A stretch of 51,177 bases of DNA from Bacteroidales bacterium (GCA_022777485.1 JALFGC010000011.1:1-51177), one strand, 5' to 3'. Positions 26,860-34,350 are shown, counted from the first letter of the stretch. Program-made: numbers and translations. The notes: generated from the sequence alone by a model not told the origin.

Positions 26860-27954
26860 TTATATGCTTTGCGCCATGTGCTCCAAGTTGTTGGGGAAGA
26901 GGAGGTCGCGCAGGTGGTAGAACAAGTGCAAGCCTAAGTCTATGAGCAGCGCCACCAGCAGGGTGATAGCCGCACGGAGCAGTGCAAGCCATGCGCTGTC
27001 CAGCGTAGCCAACCACGGAGAGAGCGCCGTTGCCCAATTCATGATAAATGCAAACTTATTGGTTACCAAGTCAAAACTATGCACGCAGAGGATGAGCATG
27101 GAGTTTCTGCCACACCATGTCCAGAAAGGGGCAGGGGCGAACTTCCATCCACGATGTTCGCACCATGTCTGCACTTCCTCTAATGCAGAGAGGAGGTAGC
27201 GGCAGAAGCCGTAGAGCAATAGCGAGCCGCCGCAAGCACCGAGCACCTCCAGCGCATTGGCATGGCAGGTGCGCATGTCTAAATGGGCAGCGGCACCGCC
27301 CCACAAATACCAATAGATGACAGCGAGCCACGCGATGATACTCAGCACCTTAGCAATGGCGGGGATATGTCTTTGGTGGGCAAACCAGCCGATAGCATAG
27401 AAGATAAGCATGCCTATTCCCGGCAGGGGATTCCATGCCATAGGTGCCAGCAAAGGATAAAGCACACTCGCCGTGAAAGAGAGTGCGGTGCATACCAGCA
27501 AGACGCTATATGGGTTCCGAATGCCGCAGCGTAGCAAGAAGAAGAGTTCGCGCGTGATGAAGAGCGCGAAGAGGAACCACAGCGGTCCGCACCATGCCTC
27601 TCCGTAGGGCGTGGCATAGAAATCGCCCGTGCTAATGACAAGACGCACCAACGGCAAGCGATTGAGTGTCTCTTCTCCTGTATAGGCATCCCATATCCAT
27701 GAGATTAGGCACATATAGATGAGTGTGCCGAAATAGGGTACCAGCAACCGCCACGCGTTCTGCCGCGTGCGCTTGCCAAAGTCCTTGATATGCGCTTCGC
27801 CCTTATCGAACAAGCCTGCCACCAAGATGAATAGCGGCATGTGAAAAGAAAAAAAGATGTTCTCTATCTGCCAATGGTTAGAGAAATGAGCAAAGATAAC
27901 CAACAGAATACCAAGACCTTTGATTACATCGTATGTGAGATTACGGGAGTGCAT
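26860..27954 (-). CDS. Acyltransferase family 3 membrane protein
   Basis: A 364-residue integral membrane O-acyltransferase (Acyltransferase_3 family), which modifies surface or secreted sugars with acetyl or other acyl groups. The true start is the ATG at 27954 (MHSRNLTYDVIKGLGILLVI). The 126 extra residues in the ORF track read through the intergenic repeat and are basic, low-complexity sequence. The conserved early His is in LVIFAHFSN, followed by IFFSFHMPLFILVAGLF, a family hallmark. About ten hydrophobic segments follow. It lies upstream of the giant gene in the same direction; a role in decorating a surface glycan or protein is possible but unproven. Confidence 0.88.
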   Translation of the reverse strand: MHSRNLTYDVIKGLGILLVIFAHFSNHWQIENIFFSFHMPLFILVAGLFDKGEAHIKDFGKRTRQNAWRLLVPYFGTLIYMCLISWIWDAYTGEETLNRLPLVRLVISTGDFYATPYGEAWCGPLWFLFALFITRELFFLLRCGIRNPYSVLLVCTALSFTASVLYPLLAPMAWNPLPGIGMLIFYAIGWFAHQRHIPAIAKVLSIIAWLAVIYWYLWGGAAAHLDMRTCHANALEVLGACGGSLLLYGFCRYLLSALEEVQTWCEHRGWKFAPAPFWTWCGRNSMLILCVHSFDLVTNKFAFIMNWATALSPWLATLDSAWLALLRAAITLLVALLIDLGLHLFYHLRDLLFPNNLEHMAQSI

Positions 27955-27965
27955 ATTGATTATTA

Positions 27966-28159
27966 TGACCGCTGTGCTGTTAGACCGCTTTCGCTGAACG
28001 ACCGCTTCGCTGTCTGACCGTTTCACTGTACGACCGCTTCGCTGAAAGACTGATTCAGCATTTGAGACTATATCAGTCTGACAGCGAACGAAGTGAGCGA
28101 TCTTTTGTCTTTCAGCGCGAAGCGCGGTCTGACAGTCGTCAGACGGTCTTGCTGCGGTC
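27966..28159. repeat. Structured intergenic repeat, copy R1
   Basis: First of five related elements (R1 27966, R2 30283, R3 30900, R4 31485, R5 32810). The left part has tandem GACCGCTTCGCTGTCTGACC-like units. The centre carries TATATCAGTCT. The right part has units such as GACAGCGAACGAAGTGAGCG and GCGGTCTGACAGTCG that are complementary to the left units. This copy lies between the acyltransferase and a small lipoprotein gene and accounts for the false N-terminal extension of the acyltransferase ORF. Confidence 0.75.
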
Positions 28160-28480
28160 TTACATATTATTCTTATCCATGCAGGGTTGTTCGTCTTTGG
28201 TGCCGTCTGCCTGGTAGGTGATGTCCTTGGGCTCGTTGGCAACGGTGTGTTCCGCGTTCTTGATGACTGTTTGCAACTTGAGCACGGTTTCCTGCTCTGT
28301 ACCCCACAAATAGCCTTCTGTGGTCTTTCCATCGGAATAAACGATGGTATATGCCCAACATTTTGGGGTGGTGTTGTCTAACTTGGTAGCGTCCATGTCC
28401 TTCACACTGACACCATTGGGTTTGCAGGCAAAAAGCACTGCCACTACTGCGCACATAAGTGCTAACTGAATCTTTTTCAT
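28160..28480 (-). CDS. Small lipoprotein, unknown function (106 aa)
   Basis: A 106-residue protein with a signal peptide ending at a lipobox (VAVLFAC). The mature part is polar, with KCWAYTIVYSDGKTTEGYLW in the middle and a second Cys near the end (EQPCMDKNN). No family is recognised. It stands alone between repeat element R1 and a gap containing 11-base tandem repeats. It has the same gene direction as the neighbouring small lipoproteins at 30450 and 31015 but no evident sequence similarity to them. Confidence 0.72.
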   Translation of the reverse strand: MKKIQLALMCAVVAVLFACKPNGVSVKDMDATKLDNTTPKCWAYTIVYSDGKTTEGYLWGTEQETVLKLQTVIKNAEHTVANEPKDITYQADGTKDEQPCMDKNNM

Positions 28481-28702
28481 TGTTTTGTTTTTTAATTAGT
28501 TTTATAATAGCAAGAACTTGCGTTATTCTCCGCTTCGTCTCGGCTCCTTTTGCCGTCCTTTTGCCGTCCTTTTGCCGTCTTTTTACCGTAATTGTCGGCT
28601 TATCGTCGGCTTATTATCCATTATTAGTTGATATTAGTTCGTTCCGAACTATCCGCCCGCGACACTGTCGGGGCGTCCCCAGTGAGGCGTCCCCAGTGGG
28701 TA
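28481..28702. repeat. Gap with 11-bp tandem repeat and CGACACTGTCG element
   Basis: Four 11-base units of TCCTTTTGCCG (the last changed to tctttttaccg) run from 28545 to 28588, followed by loose TCGGCTTAT repeats. The element CGACACTGTCGGGGCGTCCC lies at 28660-28679, directly followed by two GGCGTCCCCAGTG units that reach the preA stop codon. No gene is seen. Confidence 0.7.
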
Positions 28703-30265
28703 TTAGGTGGGGTCGGAGGTGCGGGGAAGTTGGTGCTTGGGTATGCGTTGTGCCGCGCCGATGGCGCCCGTGGGGCAGACGAGACGGCAGAGGTGGCAAC
28801 CCACGCACTTGATACCCACAATATGGGGACGGCGGTCGGCATCGAAGGTGATGGCTTGGTGTCCGCCATCGGCGCAAGAGATGAAACAACGCCCGCAGCC
28901 GACGCAGCGCGTGCGGTCAATCTTGGGGAAGACCATCGTCTCGCGGTCGAGGTCTATGGGGGTTACGAACGAGGGCAGTTCCTCGCCGACGAGTTGCTCC
29001 ACGCGCGCGAGCCCGCGCGCGGACATATATAGTTGTAAGCCTAAGGTAAGGTCATCGATGATACGGTAGCCGTACTGCATGACGGCGGTGCACACCTGCA
29101 CGTTGCGGCAGCCTAACTGTATGAATTCCAGCGCGTCGCGCCACGTCTCTATGCCTCCGATACCGCTGAATTGGATGTTCTTCATCAGGGGGTTCTTTGC
29201 CATCTCGACGATGAAACGCAGGGCGATGGGCTTGACAGCGCGTCCGGACAAGCCTGAGACGGTGCGGCGGTCGGCGACCTCTGCGCGAGGACTCATGGTT
29301 ACGGACTTGATGGTGTTGATAGCCGAGATAGCGTCTGCGCCGGCGAAGAAGGCTCCCATCGCAGGTTCGGTGATACGGGTGATGTTGGGCGTCATCTTAG
29401 GTATGACGGGGATGGAGACTTTGCGCTTGACGTAGGCGGTGTAGAACGTAACCAGTTCGGCGTTCTGCCCCACGTCGCTGCCCATGCCCGCGAGTCGCAT
29501 CTGCGGGCATGAGAAATTGAGTTCCACCGCGTCGGCTCCCGCCTTCTCCGCCATCTTCGCGAGGGTAATCCACTCCTCCTCGGTCTGCCCCATGATACTC
29601 GCCACGATGACCTTTGAGGGGTAGTTCTGCTTGAGTCGGGCGAGGATGTCGAAGTCCACCTCGGCGGGGTTCTCGCTGAGTTGCTCCATGTTGCGCAGGG
29701 TGTAGAAATCGCCCTTGGCGGCGCTGGTGTGCATGGCATCGAAACGGGGCGAGACCTCGCGGATGTCTTGAAGGCTGATGGTCTTGTAGAAGACCCCTGC
29801 CCAGCCGGCGTCGAAGGCGCGGGCGACCATCTCGTAGTTGGTGCAGATAGCGGACGAGGCGAGGAAGAAGGGGTTCTCGCATGGGATACCGCAGAAGTCG
29901 ATGGCGAGGGAGGGGAGGGAGTCTAACAAGGTATTTTCTCCCCGCCCCCTATCCCCCTCCCCGTCCCGACAGGTCGGGATAAACGAAGCGGGGCGGGGGA
30001 GTTGGTTATCTAACTTTTGTTTGCGCTCCTGCTTGTAGGCATCGCGGAGTTCGCGCAGGCGGATGGGGCGGTCGTAGTGGATACAAGCCTGCTCGGCGGC
30101 TTGGAGGTCGCGGTCGGTGCATGGCAGCAGCCACTGCCCTGCCGCGTGGAAGTTATCGAAACGGATAGCACGCACCGCCCGCGCGGGGTCGCCGTGGGCG
30201 CATGCTTGGCTGCAAGGAGCGTTCTCGCACAACAAGCAGCGTTGGGATTCTTCGTGGATGTTCAT
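28703..30265 (-). CDS. preA: PreA-like dihydropyrimidine dehydrogenase / DHODH-family flavoprotein with extra N-terminal Fe-S domain
   Basis: A 520-residue protein from the ATG at 30265 (MNIHEESQRC); the ORF-track start 45 bases earlier lies in a repeat. Residues about 9-60 form an Fe-S domain like the N-terminus of PreT/DPD (CLLCENAPCSQAC). From about 115 comes a dihydroorotate-dehydrogenase-type FMN barrel (NPFFLASSAICTNYEMV, FNFSCP-like LNFSCPQM). The C-terminus has two 4Fe-4S motifs (CVGCGRCFISC, CVGCHLCRLVCP). The likely role is reduction of pyrimidines, taking electrons from an unseen partner; no PreT NAD(P)H/FAD subunit is nearby. Residues about 88-109 are encoded by a C/G-rich repeat-like stretch (29938-30001) and look like an inserted linker. 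Usual PreA is about 410 residues. Confidence 0.85.
   Translation of the reverse strand: MNIHEESQRCLLCENAPCSQACAHGDPARAVRAIRFDNFHAAGQWLLPCTDRDLQAAEQACIHYDRPIRLRELRDAYKQERKQKLDNQLPRPASFIPTCRDGEGDRGRGENTLLDSLPSLAIDFCGIPCENPFFLASSAICTNYEMVARAFDAGWAGVFYKTISLQDIREVSPRFDAMHTSAAKGDFYTLRNMEQLSENPAEVDFDILARLKQNYPSKVIVASIMGQTEEEWITLAKMAEKAGADAVELNFSCPQMRLAGMGSDVGQNAELVTFYTAYVKRKVSIPVIPKMTPNITRITEPAMGAFFAGADAISAINTIKSVTMSPRAEVADRRTVSGLSGRAVKPIALRFIVEMAKNPLMKNIQFSGIGGIETWRDALEFIQLGCRNVQVCTAVMQYGYRIIDDLTLGLQLYMSARGLARVEQLVGEELPSFVTPIDLDRETMVFPKIDRTRCVGCGRCFISCADGGHQAITFDADRRPHIVGIKCVGCHLCRLVCPTGAIGAAQRIPKHQLPRTSDPT
29938..30001. repeat. C-rich repeat-like insertion inside preA
   Basis: The stretch CTCCCCGCCCCCTATCCCCC with its partner GCGGGGCGGGGGAG, and the internal inverted repeat TCCCGAC-ag-GTCGGGA (29964-29979), resembles an intergenic C-rich repeat rather than coding sequence. 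It is open in the preA frame and adds a Pro/Arg/Gly-rich linker between the N-terminal Fe-S domain and the FMN barrel. Confidence 0.6.
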
Positions 30266-30282
30266 GGTTGATTTTGGTTTAC

Positions 30283-30440
30283 GACCGCTATCGCTGAACG
30301 ACCGTTTCACTGTCCGACCGCTATCGCTGAACGACCGTACACTGTCCGACTTATTCAGTATTTAATTGTATATCAGTCTTACAGCGCAAAGCGCGGTCTT
30401 GCAGTCGATAGACGGTCTTTTAGCGTCTACGGTCGCAATT
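30283..30440. repeat. Structured intergenic repeat, copy R2
   Basis: Left units CTGAACGACCGTTTCACTGTCC, the centre TATTTAATTGTATATCAGTCT, and right units GCGCAAAGCGCGGTCTTGCAGTCG. The right units are complementary to the left. It lies between preA and the 143-residue lipoprotein gene. Confidence 0.75.
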
Positions 30441-30449
30441 AAGCGGTTA

Positions 30450-30881
30450 TTAATCTTCTATTTCGTCCTTGTAGGTGTAGGTTGCTACTTTGACTTCGGG
30501 GTTGCCGCCAAATCGGTAATAAATGGCGATACTCAGGTGGGAGTACCTCTCTTGTACGCAAACGGGGTCGCCGTACTTCTCTTTCACCTCGGCATCGGCA
30601 TCTTTGGCGGCTTGAATGACTGCTTGCTTCACATACTCCTCGTTGTTCTGACGGCGGATAATCACATCGTTATCCCCAAACGACTCGCCCAACTCCAACA
30701 TGTGAGCATTGAAAATCTTTCTCATCTCTTGACTGTTCAAACCCTCCGTTTCGGGGGTCAGTGCGCCGGCAAAACCCTCTCGGCAATAGACAATCGCATC
30801 ACAGGTCTCAGACTTGAAACAACCGGTCATTCCCAGCACTATGGCTACAACGGTAGCCGCAATGAAACATAGTTTCTTCAT
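30450..30881 (-). CDS. Small lipoprotein, paralogue 1 (143 aa)
   Basis: A 143-residue lipoprotein (lipobox LGMTGC) of unknown function. It is a clear paralogue of the next gene upstream (31015-31452). Shared features are the signal peptide, the central HMLELGESFGDNDVIIRRQ / HMLKLGEPFGDDGIIIRRQ, then DADAEVKEKYGDPV / EADAEVKEKYGDPV, and the C-terminal NPEVKVATYTYK / NPEVKVVTYIYK. The region just after the Cys differs most. Tandem duplication is the likely origin, and both copies carry the same kind of repeat element in their flanks. Confidence 0.78.
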   Translation of the reverse strand: MKKLCFIAATVVAIVLGMTGCFKSETCDAIVYCREGFAGALTPETEGLNSQEMRKIFNAHMLELGESFGDNDVIIRRQNNEEYVKQAVIQAAKDADAEVKEKYGDPVCVQERYSHLSIAIYYRFGGNPEVKVATYTYKDEIED

Positions 30882-30899
30882 AATTGATTATTAGTTGAT

Positions 30900-31012
30900 T
30901 ATATTTGACCACTTCGTTGCCCGACCGCTCCGCGGTCAGACTTATTCACTATTTAATTGTATATCAGTCTTTCAGCGTCAGCGGTCGGACTGCGATAGCG
31001 GTCAATAATAAA
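30900..31012. repeat. Structured intergenic repeat, copy R3
   Basis: The shortest copy. It shows TCCGACCGCT and, on the other side of the TATTTAATTGTATATCAGTCT centre, AGCGGTCGGA, so that a long imperfect stem can form. A compact hairpin GACCGC-tcc-GCGGTC lies in the left half. Confidence 0.75.
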
Positions 31013-31014
31013 GG

Positions 31015-31452
31015 TTATTCTGTTTCTTCTTTGTAGATATAGGTTACCACTTTTACTTCGGGGTTATCGGCAAAGTCGTAATAGACCGACATTTTGAGGC
31101 TTTTGAAGTTCTCCTTTACGGTAACGGGGTCGCCGTACTTCTCTTTCACCTCGGCGTCGGCTTCCTTCGCTGCTTGGAGGATGGCTTGCTTCACTTTATT
31201 CTCGTTGGTTTGGCGGCGGATGATGATGCCATCATCACCAAAAGGCTCACCCAATTTCAGCATGTGTTTGTCGAAAATGCTTTTCAACTCACTGTCATCG
31301 AGTCCCGGCGATACAGGCTTGGTAGTGCTGGAGGACCCACTGGAACTCACTCGGCAATAGATGTTTACATCAGATACTTCTGTTGTGAAACAGCCGGTCA
31401 TTCCCAGCAACATTGCTGCCATAGCAGCCACTGCAAAAAATAGTTTTTTCAT
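31015..31452 (-). CDS. Small lipoprotein, paralogue 2 (145 aa)
   Basis: A 145-residue lipoprotein (lipobox LGMTGC), paralogue of the gene at 30450-30881. After the lipid Cys it has a Ser/Thr-rich stretch (SSSGSSSTTKP) that the other copy lacks. The rest is colinear, including KYGDPV and the C-terminal NPEVKVVTYIYKEE. No named family is recognised. Its stop codon lies directly beside repeat element R3. Confidence 0.78.
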   Translation of the reverse strand: MKKLFFAVAAMAAMLLGMTGCFTTEVSDVNIYCRVSSSGSSSTTKPVSPGLDDSELKSIFDKHMLKLGEPFGDDGIIIRRQTNENKVKQAILQAAKEADAEVKEKYGDPVTVKENFKSLKMSVYYDFADNPEVKVVTYIYKEETE

Positions 31453-31484
31453 AATTGTTTTTGTTTATTTAGTTGATTATATTT

Positions 31485-31612
31485 TGACCACTTTGCTGTC
31501 TGACCACTTCGTTGTCCGACTTATTCACTATTTAATTGTATATCAGTCTTTCAGCAAACGAAGTGAGCGGTCTTTCAGTCGATAAATGGTCTTGCAGCGC
31601 GGAGCGCGGTTT
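31485..31612. repeat. Structured intergenic repeat, copy R4, overlapping the transporter stop
   Basis: Left units GACCACTTCGTTGTCCGAC, the centre TATTTAATTGTATATCAGTCT, then AACGAAGTGAGCGGTCTTTCAG and GGTCTTGCAGCGCGGAGCGCGG. The right half runs into the SDF transporter coding sequence and supplies its last residues and stop codon (31575). Confidence 0.75.
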
Positions 31613-32792
31613 TAATTTGTATTTTGTTGATTATTAAGGCGATAGCGCCGTCGCCTGTTACATTGCAGGCTGTTCCGAAGGAGTCGATGGCGATGTAGAT
31701 GGCTATCATAAGCGCCTGTTGCTCACCCGTGAAGCCCAGCATGCTGCCAAGCAAGCCCAGCGACGCCATCACGCTGCCGCCCGGCACGCCCGGGGCTGCC
31801 ACCATGGTGATGGCGAGCATGAGGACGAAGCCGACTATCTGCCATGCGTCAAAGGGTACGCCCTGCATAAGCATGATGGCGATGGCGGTACCCGTGATTT
31901 TCGCGATAGAGCCGCTCATGTGGATGGTGGCGCAGAGGGGCACCACAAAGCCCGCCACATCGGCGTTCACACCGTTTTGGAGCGTCTGTTTGAGTGTTAC
32001 GGGGATGGTTGCCGCCGAACTGCAGCAGCCCAGCGCCGTGAAGTAAGCAGGAGACATCGTCCAGAGCAGTTTGAAGGGGTTGCGCCTAACGACCGCACCT
32101 GCGACCATGTATTGCAAGATAAGAATCACGACCGTGAGCCCGATAAGGATGGCAATAACTTGCGCAAAGTTCATTAATACCGTGCTTGCCTCGCCCGAGG
32201 CGGTCATGCTCATGAACACACCAAAGATGTAGAGCGGCAACAAGGGGATGATGAGTTTTTGAATCGCCATCACCACAATACTCTGGAACTCGTGGGCAGC
32301 ACTTCTCAGCACACCCTCTGCCCCCTTTTCGGGCATTTTACCGGCAATGAATGCAATGCCTAACCCGATGAGGAACGCCGTGGCAAGCGCCGTCATCACA
32401 TCCAAGAGCGGCGGAATACAGACTTCGAAATAGGGCGGGAAAGCGGGCACCGCGCCCGCAGCCGCTGTCTCGCCTTCGCAAGCGTGGATGATATGCGGGA
32501 AGATAAGCATGCTGCAACCGTAACCGAACAAACCCGAGAGGACAGTCGCCACATAGGCAATGCCCACCGTGAGCAAGAGCAGACGCGATGCGCCCTTGCC
32601 CAAATCGGCGATGGCGGGTGTTACCAAGCCCAAGATAATCAGCGGGATAAGAAAGCGAAGCAGTTGGTCGAACAGGGCGTTGAAGGTGGTGAAGATACGC
32701 ACACCCCAAGCGGGCATGAACAAGCCGAAAGCGATACCCAAGGCAATGGCAATCAGCACACGGACTAAAAGGGGAATACGAGGGATTCTCAT
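31575..32792 (-). CDS. SDF (dicarboxylate/amino acid:cation symporter) family transporter with altered binding motifs
   Basis: A 405-residue inner-membrane transporter of the DAACS/GltPh family. The HP1 serine-rich motif (CCSSAATIP) and the late GTACNVTGD motif are present. The conserved TM7 NMDGT is HMSGS here. In TM8 the Asp equivalent to GltPh D394 is kept (IAIDSFGT), but the Arg that binds the side-chain carboxylate of acidic amino acids (GltPh R397) is Gly, and the D390 position is not acidic. This argues against aspartate/glutamate as substrate and for changed cation coupling. The last 10 residues (ALRAARPFID) are encoded by repeat copy R4. A probable promoter lies at 32975. Substrate unknown. 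Confidence 0.88.
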   Translation of the reverse strand: MRIPRIPLLVRVLIAIALGIAFGLFMPAWGVRIFTTFNALFDQLLRFLIPLIILGLVTPAIADLGKGASRLLLLTVGIAYVATVLSGLFGYGCSMLIFPHIIHACEGETAAAGAVPAFPPYFEVCIPPLLDVMTALATAFLIGLGIAFIAGKMPEKGAEGVLRSAAHEFQSIVVMAIQKLIIPLLPLYIFGVFMSMTASGEASTVLMNFAQVIAILIGLTVVILILQYMVAGAVVRRNPFKLLWTMSPAYFTALGCCSSAATIPVTLKQTLQNGVNADVAGFVVPLCATIHMSGSIAKITGTAIAIMLMQGVPFDAWQIVGFVLMLAITMVAAPGVPGGSVMASLGLLGSMLGFTGEQQALMIAIYIAIDSFGTACNVTGDGAIALIINKIQIKTALRAARPFID

Positions 32793-32809
32793 GGGATTAA
32801 CAGATGTTT

Positions 32810-32953
32810 CTGACCGCTTCGCTGTCCGACCATTTCATTGTCCGACCGCTGCGCTGAACGAATGATTTAGCATTTGTATATCAGTCTGACAGCGAACGAA
32901 GTGAGTTGTCGTTTGTCTTTCAGCGTCAGCGGTCTGACAGTCGCAAGACGGTT
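32810..32953. repeat. Structured intergenic repeat, copy R5, in the transporter 5' leader
   Basis: TGACCGCTTCGCTGTCCGACC units, the centre ATTTGTATATCAGTCTGACAG, then GCGAACGAAGTGAG and CAGCGTCAGCGGTCTGACAGTCGC. It sits between the probable promoter at 32975 and the start codon at 32792, so it should be transcribed in the leader of the transporter mRNA. Confidence 0.72.
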
Positions 32954-32974
32954 TAATTTTCTCAAAAAAGTTTG

Positions 32975-33008
32975 CAAAGGTAGCGTTTTTTGAGGAAATA
33001 TCGTGCAA
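32975..33008 (-). promoter_or_regulatory. Probable promoter of the SDF transporter
   Basis: TACCTTTG reads on the minus strand at 32975-32982. The nearest TTG is at 33006-33008 (TTGCACGATATTT), a 23-base spacer that is slightly long for this promoter type. Confidence 0.5.
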
Positions 33009-33099
33009 GCATTCTTCAATAAAAACATGGAAATCGTCAAAATAAACATAAAAATCATCAATTGAGGATTTCTATGTTTTTGCGATATTGAGCTGATTA

Positions 33100-34224
33100 T
33101 CAGTTCTTTATTTTTGTTTTATTTCGCCACTTGGCGGGTGTAATATGCTCTATCTCCTTGAAACGGGCAGTCATAGTACCTGCATCGCCAAAACCGCTAT
33201 GCTCAGCCACCTCGATGATGGTCATGTTGGTGGTACGCAAGAGACGACGCGCCTCGTCCATGCGTTTCTGCAAGACAAGGTCGCCAAAGTGGCAACCGAA
33301 CTCCGTGAGCATCATGCGGGCGAAATATGTGCGGTTGGTGCCCAAGGCGACAATAGCGTCTTTGGAAGTATATCCCGGGTGTAGCCATACCTGCTCCTCG
33401 TCCATCAGCACGCGCACTTTGTCTGCCAGATGCTGACTCTGCAATATCATCTTGTCTGCGTCCACCGGTTGCCCGATGCGTATGGTATATTCCTCTACAT
33501 ATTCTTCCTCATCCACCATCTTTTGCAGATATGGGCGCAGGTCGAAGTTCAGCGCCAGCAAAGCGTAGATGGAAGCCAAGAGCAAGGAATAGATTGTGAA
33601 GAACAGCCATTCGCGACCGCCCCCGTAGATGATGTCGCTGAAAGCACAAGAGAAGATAAACAACATCATCGCGATACACCACACCATGAAATAGCGCAAC
33701 TTTCCCGATGTCTGCATGCCGTATTTGCGTATGATACGCGCCGTATCCACATAACTGATAATAGTAAACCATGTCTGCACACAAAGCACCAAGTCCGCCG
33801 TCTCGCAGCGGAAAAGGATACGCCCATGGTAGACACAATAATATACCCAATGGCTGACCACGCCGATATCAAGCGGGGTAGTGTCCAAATAGATAACCCC
33901 TCCCGGGAGAATGAAGAGGATGAGCGATGACCATAGGAGCGTGGTGATGACGGTGTCCCACTTGCCCATAGATAGTTGGCGGGCGAAAAAAGAATAAGCA
34001 ACCGGTAGTATGATGACACTGACCAGTTGCCTAATCAGCAATCCACAGGTAGGAAGACCATCGTGTTGGAAAGCATAGCATACAAACACCACATTCACTA
34101 TTGTCGCCACGGCGCAGATCAACATATCCACCATGTCGCGCCATGCTTTTACACGCACCTTCACCACTACAGACCATACTATGGCTACCAGTGCAGGGAA
34201 CAATATCAACAAATACCACCACAT
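33100..34224 (-). CDS. Membrane-anchored AraC-family regulator
   Basis: A 374-residue protein. Residues 1-225 contain about seven hydrophobic segments (for example WWYLLILFPALVAIVWSVVV and FFTIYSLLLASIYALLAL). Residues about 270-370 are an AraC/XylS DNA-binding domain with the second helix-turn-helix IEVAEHSGFGDAGTMTARFKE followed by the family ending TPAKWR. Membrane-embedded AraC regulators of this layout are common in Bacteroidetes and are thought to sense a signal in or across the membrane; the signal here is unknown. The gene is divergent from dapL, and the two promoters mirror each other. Confidence 0.88.
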   Translation of the reverse strand: MWWYLLILFPALVAIVWSVVVKVRVKAWRDMVDMLICAVATIVNVVFVCYAFQHDGLPTCGLLIRQLVSVIILPVAYSFFARQLSMGKWDTVITTLLWSSLILFILPGGVIYLDTTPLDIGVVSHWVYYCVYHGRILFRCETADLVLCVQTWFTIISYVDTARIIRKYGMQTSGKLRYFMVWCIAMMLFIFSCAFSDIIYGGGREWLFFTIYSLLLASIYALLALNFDLRPYLQKMVDEEEYVEEYTIRIGQPVDADKMILQSQHLADKVRVLMDEEQVWLHPGYTSKDAIVALGTNRTYFARMMLTEFGCHFGDLVLQKRMDEARRLLRTTNMTIIEVAEHSGFGDAGTMTARFKEIEHITPAKWRNKTKIKN

Positions 34225-34236
34225 TGTTTCGTTACA

Positions 34237-34350
34237 TTATATAAACTTAAAGTAAGGCATTAGCAGGTAGGTTAGCGCGTGCGACACCAGCAATGCCCCG
34301 AAGTGGAATGAGAAGAAAAGAACGACTACGCGCGATTTCCTTTTATTCGG
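34237..34350 (-). other. Leader of the membrane AraC mRNA with an ATG-less hydrophobic frame
   Basis: The roughly 115-base leader is open in one frame, encoding a hydrophobic stretch (VVVLFFSFHFGALLVSHAL) and ending at TAA (34237-34239), but without an ATG. An ATGTAA start-stop follows at 34232-34237, just before the real start codon. This may be chance, a leader peptide using CTG or TTG, or a gene remnant. Confidence 0.3.

Noticed and set aside
27955-28332. N-terminal 126 residues of the acyltransferase ORF in the track
   Set aside because: They read through repeat R1 and give basic low-complexity sequence. The family N-terminus begins at the ATG at 27954.
27966-32953. CRISPR array
   Set aside because: The repeats are long, imperfect, dispersed between genes and without unique spacers of constant length. 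No cas gene is present.
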